The position numbers were made by a program, and so were the translations under genes. Shown here piece by piece: positions 10,450 through 18,397 of a stretch of 64,000 nt of DNA. Location of the stretch: NCBI GenBank assembly GCA_022750195.1, contig JAKIWE010000001.1:866672-930671 (forward strand), written 5' to 3'. This stretch comes from Thermoplasmata archaeon. Lineage in GTDB: Archaea; Thermoplasmatota; Thermoplasmata; Lutacidiplasmatales; UBA184. Position 1 is the first letter of the stretch, and every line of letters starts with the position of its first letter. The notes beneath the pieces are model-generated. The model was given only the letters and a program-made list of their open reading frames with translations. It was not told where the DNA came from and did not search any database.

Positions 10450-12357
10450 CTACGTCGCCAGATGGAGGCGCGCTCGGAACGCCTGGAAGCGTGCGTCGTT
10501 CCTCAACCGCTCGAACGTGGGATGGACGCCGACGACCGAAGGCCAGGCATGCATCTCTTCGAGTCGTCGGAGCGCCTCGAACGCCCGGTCGAGGTCGCCC
10601 AGGGCCGACCGGACGAAGAGTTGGGCGTTGAGCTGCCCCGCACCTTGGGCGCTTTCCCCAATCTCGGCCAATCTCCGTTCCGCTTCCTTCCGATCGCCGT
10701 CCAAGGCGAACAGCACAGCCATGTCAACCCGGAGCGCTTCGTCCTCGGGGCTCTCCCTCAATCCCCGCTCGAACGCTTCCCTCGCTTTGGAGAGATCCCC
10801 CTTCAGCCGATAGTACTCGCCCACCGCATCGGACACGCTCGCGTTCGTTGGGTTGAGCCGGTGCATGCGGTCGATGACGGCCCATGCCTCCGCCTCGTGG
10901 CCCGCCAGTTGAGCAAACCACGCGTACAAGAGCGCCGCCCGGAGACCGAGCGGGTCGAGCTCGAACCCCTTGCGGAAGGACTGTAGGCTGGCCTCGAGCC
11001 CATGGACGTTCACGAGCTGGCGACCGAGGGTTTCGTACGCCTCGGCCAGGTTCGGATTGAGGTCGATCGCCCGCTGCGCCTCCACGATCCCCTCCTCCGT
11101 GCGGTCCAACATCCCGTGGATCTCGGCGAGCGCAGCATGACCTTCGGCCGAATCGGGCGCCAGCTCCAACGCGCGCCGGGCCGCCGGTTCAGCCTTCGTC
11201 GTGACGTCGGTGTACTCTGCGCCTCCGCGCATGACGAGAGCGTCACAGGCTCGCGCCAGTCCGACGTACGCACGGGCGAAGGCCGGGTCCTCGGAGATGG
11301 CCCGCTCGAAGAGCGCGACCGATTCCCTCAGCCGGGGTACGTCGTCCTCGTGCAACAGCTGGACCGCACGAAGGTAGTAGAGGTAACCCTCCACGCTGGC
11401 GGTCTCCTTCGTCGGGAGGGGGCCAAGGACACTGCGGGAGAGCGAGCTCGCCACCCGGGAGGCGACCTCGGTCTGGATGGCGAACACGTCGTCGAGTTCG
11501 CGATCGTAGGTCTCCGCCCAGACGGGCTCTTCCGTGCTCACGCTCACCAGCTGCACGGCGATGCGCAACCGGCGGCCCGCCTTGCGCACGCTCCCCTCGA
11601 GCAACGAGGCGACGCCGAGCTCCGCCCCGATCTGCGCCGCCGACTTCGGCGTGGCCTTGTACTGGGCCACGGAGGTCCGGGCGATCACCCGCAGGTCCCT
11701 CAGCTTCGAGAGCGTCCCGATCAGCTCCTCCGTGAGGCCGTCCGCGAAGTACTCATCGCTCGGGTCGGGGCTGATGTTGGCGAACGGGAGCACGGCCATC
11801 CGCGGCGGCCCGTCCGGATCGGGCGATGGGCGGGGCGGTTCCCCCGAAAGGGCGATCCGGTAGACCTCGAACGGGAACTTCACGCCCTTCAGGGCGACGG
11901 TCGGCAGCCGATCGATCCGGTTCGGTATCTTGTTCCGAACCTGACGGAAGACCTCTCCGGAGATGCAGATCCCTCCGGGCGCGGCCAGCGGTTCGATGCG
12001 CGAGGTCAGGTTCACAGCGTCCCCCACGATGTCCGAGCCTCGCGGCTCTACGTCCCCGAGATGGATTCCGATCCGGAGGTCGATCGGGGCCACGCCCGGG
12101 ACCGAATTCCGAACGCGCAGTCGCGCCTGAATATCGACCGCGCACTCGACGGCCCGCAGGGCGCTGTCGAACTCCGCGAGGAACCCATCGCCCATCGATT
12201 TGATCACGCGACCCTGGTGGGCCTCGAACAACGGCCGCAGCAGCGCGTCGTGCTCACGGCCGAGGGCGAGCGCTGACGATTCGTCGGCCTGGGCGGCGGC
12301 CGTCGAGTTCACCAAGTCGGTGAACATGATCGCGGCGAGCCGTCGTGGCGCCATCAC
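10450..12357 (-). CDS. class III adenylate/guanylate cyclase with TolB-like and TPR regions
   Basis: 'RRLAAIMFTDLVNST','GRVIKSMGDGFLAEF','GDAVNLTSRIEPLA'; 'FADGLTEELIGTLS'; C-terminal TPR-like helices. Confidence 0.85.
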   Translation of the reverse strand: MMAPRRLAAIMFTDLVNSTAAAQADESSALALGREHDALLRPLFEAHQGRVIKSMGDGFLAEFDSALRAVECAVDIQARLRVRNSVPGVAPIDLRIGIHLGDVEPRGSDIVGDAVNLTSRIEPLAAPGGICISGEVFRQVRNKIPNRIDRLPTVALKGVKFPFEVYRIALSGEPPRPSPDPDGPPRMAVLPFANISPDPSDEYFADGLTEELIGTLSKLRDLRVIARTSVAQYKATPKSAAQIGAELGVASLLEGSVRKAGRRLRIAVQLVSVSTEEPVWAETYDRELDDVFAIQTEVASRVASSLSRSVLGPLPTKETASVEGYLYYLRAVQLLHEDDVPRLRESVALFERAISEDPAFARAYVGLARACDALVMRGGAEYTDVTTKAEPAARRALELAPDSAEGHAALAEIHGMLDRTEEGIVEAQRAIDLNPNLAEAYETLGRQLVNVHGLEASLQSFRKGFELDPLGLRAALLYAWFAQLAGHEAEAWAVIDRMHRLNPTNASVSDAVGEYYRLKGDLSKAREAFERGLRESPEDEALRVDMAVLFALDGDRKEAERRLAEIGESAQGAGQLNAQLFVRSALGDLDRAFEALRRLEEMHAWPSVVGVHPTFERLRNDARFQAFRARLHLAT

Positions 12358-12439
12358 GGGACGGCGACGACCTCGGGCAGTTTAAGCCGCGCAGGGCGGG
12401 TCTAGGCGGTCCGAATGTCTGCCAACGGCGTCGGGGCGT

Positions 12440-13468
12440 CTAGTTGGGGATGAAAGGAGGTCGTGCCCGAAAGTTCCGCAATCCGGGGGGGATCCGGGCC
12501 ACGAGCTTCCCCTGGAGCACCGACGAGACACAACGCGCGATCTCGTCCTGGATGGCGAGCACATCGCTCGCCTCGCGGTCGAACCGACTCGCCCACAGAT
12601 GCTCCTCCGTCCCGGCGTCGATCAGTTGGACTGCCACGCGGAGGGTGGTGGAGGAGCGCCGGACGCTGCCCTCGAGGATCGAACCGACCCCGAGCTCACG
12701 CCCGATCTCCCGGATCCCCTTCCGGACCCCTTTGTAGGGCATGACGGAGGTCCGAGCCACGACGCGCAGCGCCGTGCCGGTGGAGAGGTGAACGATCAGC
12801 TCCTCCGTGAGGCCGTCGGCGAAGAACTCGTCCGCCGGGTCCGGGCTCATGCTCGCGAACGGGAGGACGGCCACGCGGGTGTACGAGGCCGGCTCCGTCG
12901 GGCCTCCAGGGACGGGGTTCCCGCCCGCGCTCTCCGCGAGTCGGTACGCTTGAACCGGGAACTCGACGTTCTTCATGTGGGGCGCAACGAGCTGCTCCCA
13001 GTTCTCGGCCATCTTGTTGCGGACCTGATCGAGCACCTGCTGAGAGATGCAGATGCCTCCCGTCGGGGCCAGCGGTTCGAGTCGGGAGGCCACGTTGACC
13101 GCGTCGCCGACGATGTCGCCTCCCTGATCGATGACCTCGCCGACGTGGATGCCGACCCGCAGCATGAGCTCCGGACGCTCCCCAGCCGAGCGGTTCCGGC
13201 GGACGACGGCCGCCTGGATCTCGCGGGCGCACCGCACCGACTCGAGCGCGCTCGTAAACTCAACAAGAAAGCCGTCGCCCAGGGTCTTGACCACCCGCCC
13301 TCCGTAGGCGGTAAACGCGGGGAGAAGAAGCGCGCGGTGCTCTTCGAGGAGTCGTACCGCCGCCGCTTCGTCCCGCTGGGCGAGCGTGGTGAAACCCACG
13401 ATGTCGGTGAACATGATCGCCGCAAGCCGGCGGGCAGCCCGAGGCATCGCCTCCTCAGCTTCCCTCAA
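12440..13468 (-). CDS. class III adenylate/guanylate cyclase with TolB-like region, no TPR
   Basis: 'RRLAAIMFTDIVGFTTLAQ','VKTLGDGFLVEF','GDAVNVASRLEPLA'; ends shortly after the TolB-like region. Confidence 0.8.
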   Translation of the reverse strand: MREAEEAMPRAARRLAAIMFTDIVGFTTLAQRDEAAAVRLLEEHRALLLPAFTAYGGRVVKTLGDGFLVEFTSALESVRCAREIQAAVVRRNRSAGERPELMLRVGIHVGEVIDQGGDIVGDAVNVASRLEPLAPTGGICISQQVLDQVRNKMAENWEQLVAPHMKNVEFPVQAYRLAESAGGNPVPGGPTEPASYTRVAVLPFASMSPDPADEFFADGLTEELIVHLSTGTALRVVARTSVMPYKGVRKGIREIGRELGVGSILEGSVRRSSTTLRVAVQLIDAGTEEHLWASRFDREASDVLAIQDEIARCVSSVLQGKLVARIPPGLRNFRARPPFIPN

Positions 13469-13662
13469 GAGTTAACCTCGCGGTCCGCCACCTATCCGGC
13501 GTCGTCTGGGCCAGCAACTTGCGAGTTCCCGAGGCTGTCCCGCGCCCATGGAATCTCGTAGGGTCCGGGCCGATCCCGTTGCCGCGGGCTCGGCCGTAGC
13601 GGTTCCCCCGGGCGCGGGCGCGACTTCGTCGATGGGTGAACGTAGGTGTTCGCGCCGTCCGA

Positions 13663-14793
13663 CTAGCCGGGCCCTGCGACGGAGACCGAGTGGATCAACG
13701 GAAACTGGTACGGCACCTGGTCCCAGCTCTTGCCCGCGTTGGGGCTGTAGAACAGCTGGCCGGTCGTGGTCCCGACATAGATCCCCGCGGGGTCGAGCGT
13801 GTCGGTCGCCAGGGCCTCCCGGTGCGTTCCGAAGTCCCCCGGGAACCGGCTGGGGGGCATCAGCGTGCTCCACTTCTTGGTCGACTGGCTCCACTCGTAG
13901 ACCTGTAAGCCGCCCTTGTAGGTCATTCGGTTCTCGTTGTGGAGCGGGACGAAGAAGGCCCGGCCGGGGAGACTCTTCGCCGACGCCACCACGAAGCCGA
14001 AGTCGTCGTCCAGCGATTTTCCGATCCGCTCCCAACGTTCCCCGGCGTTCGTGCTGACGTAGATTCCGCCGTGGTCCTGACGGTAGAGCACGTCGGGCTT
14101 CGCCGGGTCGATGGCGACCTTGTGCACGCACTGTCCGACCTCCGGGAACTTCTCCGGGCTATACGGGGTTTCCACCCCTTTGTTCGCCAGCGCCCAAGTG
14201 TCGCCCCCGTCGTCCGTGCGGAAAAGTCCGGCCGCGGAGATGCCGGCGTAGATCCGTTCGGGGCGGGAGGGATCGATGATCACGGTGTGGAGGCACGGGC
14301 CCCCGTTGCCGGGATTCCACTTGCCCTTCGTCGGGTGGTCGTTGAGTCCAGTGACCGGACTCCACGTAGCGCCCAGATCGTCGCTGCGGTGCAGCGAGTA
14401 GGGGTCCAGGCCCATGAACAACGTGTCGGGCTCGGACGGGTGACCGGGTTCCAAATGCCAGAGGTTCGCGACCGGGTAGGTCGGAGCCGGTGCCTCCGGA
14501 TTGTCCGGGTCGAAACGGGGCTTTCGCGCGGACTTCGCCGAGAGCATCGGGGTTCCGATCTCGGTCCACTTCTTCCCGTAGTCGCGGGAACGGTAGAGCG
14601 CCGGACCCCAGAGCCAGGAGTTGACACACGCATAGACATCCCCGGGATGACGAGGGTCGGCGGCCATGTGGAACACCTCGTAGCCGGTCTCGAACGGGGG
14701 AGCGACCTTCCACTCCTTCCGGGAAGTGTCGCCTTCCACGACATAGGCCCCTTTCCGCGTGCCGACGAGGATCCGCATCTTCTTGCCCGCCAT
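13663..14793 (-). CDS. BNR/sialidase-fold repeat glycosidase-like protein
   Basis: 'MRILVGTRKGAYVVEGD', repeated Asp-box-like 'YRSRDYGKKWTEI','HRSDDLGATWSPV','FRTDDGGDTWALA','YVSTNAGERWERI','FYSPNAGKSWDQV'; ATG at 14793. Confidence 0.8.
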   Translation of the reverse strand: MAGKKMRILVGTRKGAYVVEGDTSRKEWKVAPPFETGYEVFHMAADPRHPGDVYACVNSWLWGPALYRSRDYGKKWTEIGTPMLSAKSARKPRFDPDNPEAPAPTYPVANLWHLEPGHPSEPDTLFMGLDPYSLHRSDDLGATWSPVTGLNDHPTKGKWNPGNGGPCLHTVIIDPSRPERIYAGISAAGLFRTDDGGDTWALANKGVETPYSPEKFPEVGQCVHKVAIDPAKPDVLYRQDHGGIYVSTNAGERWERIGKSLDDDFGFVVASAKSLPGRAFFVPLHNENRMTYKGGLQVYEWSQSTKKWSTLMPPSRFPGDFGTHREALATDTLDPAGIYVGTTTGQLFYSPNAGKSWDQVPYQFPLIHSVSVAGPG

Positions 14794-15115
14794 ATCCGGT
14801 CCACTTTCCGACGCCGCGAGGCGACGTGCAGCTCCTGAGCGGGGTTGCGGTATTTTAGGTAGATAGGCAGGGCTCGAAACGCCCCCCAGAGTTCTCGGTT
14901 CGATGGATTCTCTCGACCTTCCCGTTCGGGCGGTCTCGATTCCCAACTACGGAGAGATTCCTAGCGCGCAGGGGCTCGCTCTGGCTGCGCAGCCAAACCG
15001 GAGGCTTGGAAGGACTCCTCCGAGAACGCGGCGTCGACGCTCTCGCTCGAACCCCCGATTGCGGACCGCTCCCCGAGGGGACAGACAGAACGGTCGCGGA
15101 GGGGCCGGGGTCACG

Positions 15116-17359
15116 TCACCGCCGGGAGCGGGCCAGCACAATCGCAGCCGCGACGATGACGGCCCCGACCACGATCCCGATCACGACCGAAGTGGTGCCC
15201 GGGCCATTGGCGTTGCCGCTCACCGGCGTGGCCGTCGCGGGCGGGGGGACGACTGCGGCGGGGGTGATGGTCAACGACAGGCTCTGGTTCGCTGTGTGCC
15301 CGAGCGAATCAACCACCGTCAGAGTCGCGGTGAAGGTCCCGGCCGACCGGAACTCATGAGTCGTGTTCAGTGCCGTCGCTCCGGCCCCGTCCCCGAAATT
15401 CCAGATGGTGATGTACGGGGCGGTGCCGCCTCCGGCCGCCCCGAAGAACGAAATCGAGGTCATCGCCGCCGCGGTCGTCGGCTCTGAGGAAGCGTGGGCC
15501 CAAACCCCGGGCGTGGGGGCGATGGTCAGCGTCGCGCGGGCAGCCCCGCCTCTAGCGTCGTGCACCGTCAGGGTGACCGGGAAGCTGCCCACGGCGTTGA
15601 ACGAATGCTCCACGTCGGGCGCGGTCGAGCGAGTCCCATCGCCGAAATTCCAGTCGAGGCTGTACGGGGCGGTGCCCCCGACGACGGAGGAGCGGAAGAT
15701 CACGATGAGCGGTTCGGGTCCGGTCAACGTCGACGCCGAGGCGGTCACCTCCAGGGGAGCGATGACCTGAGCCTGCACCTGGATCGAGAAGCTCCGGTTC
15801 AGAACGACGCCCATCGCGTCGGTCACGAGCAGGGTGGCGACGAACGACCCTGGAGCACCGTACGTGAACGCCGGCGATGGGAGGGAGCTCAGGTTGCCGG
15901 TTCCGGACTCCCATCGGTACGTGTACGGCGCGCTCCCGCCCGAAGCGATCGCCGCGAAGGAGACCGTGAGCGGGACCGTCCCGTTCGTGGGGGTCGCGAG
16001 GGCGGCGAGGGAGAGCGGAACGCCCACCAGGAGTACGAACGACGCCGACGCCGTGGCGCCGTACTCATCAATAACGCTGATCGTGGGGAAGTAGCTCCCG
16101 GGTTGGGGGTACAGGTAGGTAGCCGTCGCATTGGAGCTCCCGTTGCCGTCGCCGAACGACCACTGGAAAGTCGGGTTGTCCCCTCCGGTCTCGTTGGCCA
16201 CGAAGCCGACGGTCAAGGGTGCCGAACCGCCGCTCGTCGAGATCGATGCGGTCAGGTTGAAGCCTCGAAACACCCAGGTGTCGTTGTAGGAGAGAGTTCC
16301 CGAGCCGCCAAAGAGGACGAGCTCGGAATCGGCCGGGTCGTCCGACATCATGCCGAAATATCGGCCGGCGGGGGACTGCGAGGGGGTTACCTGGCTCCAG
16401 TTCCCGCGGTGGAACAACCAGGTGTCTCCGAGAGCGCCGTACGACGCGCCCGAGCCTCCGAACACCACGACGCCGGGGATCGCCGGATCGTACGCGATGC
16501 TCGCCATGGACCGGGCCTCGGGGTGCAGGGGAGTGGTCACCTGCGTCCAGTTGCCCGCGTTGAACGTCCAGGTATCCCCGGCGTAGCTCCCTCCGTAATC
16601 GTCGCCGCCGAACAGGACCGTCGTGTTGGCCGCGGGGTCCGAGACCAGCGAGGGGTTCTCGCGCGCTGGGGGCGAGCTCGCAGGATGGACCTGGGTCCAG
16701 TTGCCGTGGACGAACGTCCACGTGTCGCCGAGCGCCGCCCCTCCGCAGCCGCCAAAGAGGAGCATCACCTGGTCGGCATAGTCCCAAGCCAGAGAGGAGC
16801 CCCAGCGGGAGGACGGATGGGTCGCGCCGTGGAGGAGCGTCCAGTTCCCACCGGAGAAGGTCCACGTGTCCGCGTCGGACGTTGAGGAGGTCGATCCCCC
16901 GAACAGGACGAGATAGCCGTCGACGGGGTCGTACGCGAGCGTGGAGTGGTCGCGCCCGGACGGGGCCACCGAGGGGTGCAACAATTTCCAGGTTCCGGCG
17001 TGGAACGTCCACGTGTCGTCCAAGTACCCCGAAGCCCCGTCGCCACCGAATAGGACGACGTAGCCGTCCTTCGCATCGTACGCGAAACTCCGGCCGTAGT
17101 CCCGGTAGTCGGGTGTGGCGCCGGTGGAGGCCGAGATATTCTCCCAACCGGGAATGCTGGACGCGTTTCGGACCTCCGGAGACCCGCTGGCGACGGCTTT
17201 CGGCGGCGAGGATGGGCTCCCCGACGAAGTCGCGGACGACGCGGCCGCGTGAGGTCCTCCTACGGGGGAGGGAGTTGCAGAGTGGCTCCACGCTGTTAGC
17301 TCCCCGCCGCCGATAATGCCCAGGGTGGCGGTGAGGAGAACCACGATCAGGAGTTTCAC
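15116..17359 (-). CDS. secreted kelch-repeat/PKD-domain surface protein, paralog of 6313..8601 (GTG start)
   Basis: Same architecture and many shared strings with 6313..8601; C-terminal TM 'VIGIVVGAVIVAAAIVLARSRR'. Confidence 0.85.
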   Translation of the reverse strand: MKLLIVVLLTATLGIIGGGELTAWSHSATPSPVGGPHAAASSATSSGSPSSPPKAVASGSPEVRNASSIPGWENISASTGATPDYRDYGRSFAYDAKDGYVVLFGGDGASGYLDDTWTFHAGTWKLLHPSVAPSGRDHSTLAYDPVDGYLVLFGGSTSSTSDADTWTFSGGNWTLLHGATHPSSRWGSSLAWDYADQVMLLFGGCGGAALGDTWTFVHGNWTQVHPASSPPARENPSLVSDPAANTTVLFGGDDYGGSYAGDTWTFNAGNWTQVTTPLHPEARSMASIAYDPAIPGVVVFGGSGASYGALGDTWLFHRGNWSQVTPSQSPAGRYFGMMSDDPADSELVLFGGSGTLSYNDTWVFRGFNLTASISTSGGSAPLTVGFVANETGGDNPTFQWSFGDGNGSSNATATYLYPQPGSYFPTISVIDEYGATASASFVLLVGVPLSLAALATPTNGTVPLTVSFAAIASGGSAPYTYRWESGTGNLSSLPSPAFTYGAPGSFVATLLVTDAMGVVLNRSFSIQVQAQVIAPLEVTASASTLTGPEPLIVIFRSSVVGGTAPYSLDWNFGDGTRSTAPDVEHSFNAVGSFPVTLTVHDARGGAARATLTIAPTPGVWAHASSEPTTAAAMTSISFFGAAGGGTAPYITIWNFGDGAGATALNTTHEFRSAGTFTATLTVVDSLGHTANQSLSLTITPAAVVPPPATATPVSGNANGPGTTSVVIGIVVGAVIVAAAIVLARSRR

Positions 17360-17699
17360 GCGTTGGCCCTTCCCTAGTGATCGCAACACAACGATACTCC
17401 GACCGTGGCCACCGCGGAGGGGGGTTATCGAGCTTCTCCCCCCATATCGCACTCCCTACCCCAGCCGGACCACGCGCGTACCCGGCCGTCAAACGGCTGC
17501 CGACGTCGCGTCGTGCCCGGGGGCGATCGAGAGCCTCCCCCGCCTGACGACCCAGCTCGCTGCCCGAATTTCCCTGCCCCCTCCTCGCTGGAGCAGAGAT
17601 AGTCGAACCCGACGGTTCCGCATGCCTCGCCGAACGGACGACCACCCGTAGACAGCGGCTAGGTTGATCTTGACTTCTCCAAACCACCTCAAGGATATC

Positions 17700-17900
17700 T
17701 CAGAACCCGACGGGATTTCGGCCGCGCCGCCTTCTGAACGACCGAATCCCCGTGAAGAACAAGAGTGCCCCGACCACGAGGAGAGTCAGTCCGATCGCCA
17801 GCACGAACGAGTTGGATGCGCCAAGAATAAACAGAGAGTACAGTATCAGAATTGCACCAACGACGGGGAACCAGATCGCAGGCTTATTCGACGGTCCCAT
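17700..17900 (-). CDS. small two-TM membrane protein
   Basis: 66 aa with two hydrophobic helices and basic C-terminus. Confidence 0.5.
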   Translation of the reverse strand: MGPSNKPAIWFPVVGAILILYSLFILGASNSFVLAIGLTLLVVGALLFFTGIRSFRRRRGRNPVGF

Positions 17901-18023
17901 TCTGCATGATAGTCTGGAATCGGATATGAGGACCCCTTGAGGGGCGGATCCCTGCCGCTGGAGGTCCCAACGGATTCCTCGTCGAGCGAGCTCAAGCTCG
18001 CCACGTGGCGCTCGGCGTGCGGC

Positions 18024-18098
18024 CGGGCGTGGGGGGATTTGAACCCCCGACCGCCGGGTTAGGAACCCGGTGCCCTATCCAGACTAGGCTACACGCCC
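18024..18098 (-). tRNA. tRNA-Arg (anticodon CCT)
   Basis: Minus strand GGGCGTG TA GCCTAGTCTGGATAGGGC ACCGGGTTCCTAACCCGG CGGTC GGGGGTTCAAATCCCCC CACGCCC G: acceptor, anticodon and T arms pair; loop TTCCTAA. Confidence 0.92.
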
Positions 18099-18397
18099 CG
18101 AGAATCGTGCCCTTTTCCGACCCATTACACTTGTGGACCTGGTCGCGCCTCTTCCGACCGAGACGCCGATCGACCGATCTCCACGCTACGCCACCGTAGG
18201 TCAACCCATTCGGCGGGTCCGGTCCTTCCCGGGAGGTCCCCCTTTTCGAGTCGATTCAAGGCGAGTCGCCTCGCGTACAGCGGATCGGACGCGCCCGACT
18301 CGACACGTCTCCGGGGCGAAGGAGGTGCGAATACTTCCGGAGTCGGTGCCAAATCGAGCTTCCCCTAGCGACAACAGGGCCGCTACAAGGTGCGCTG

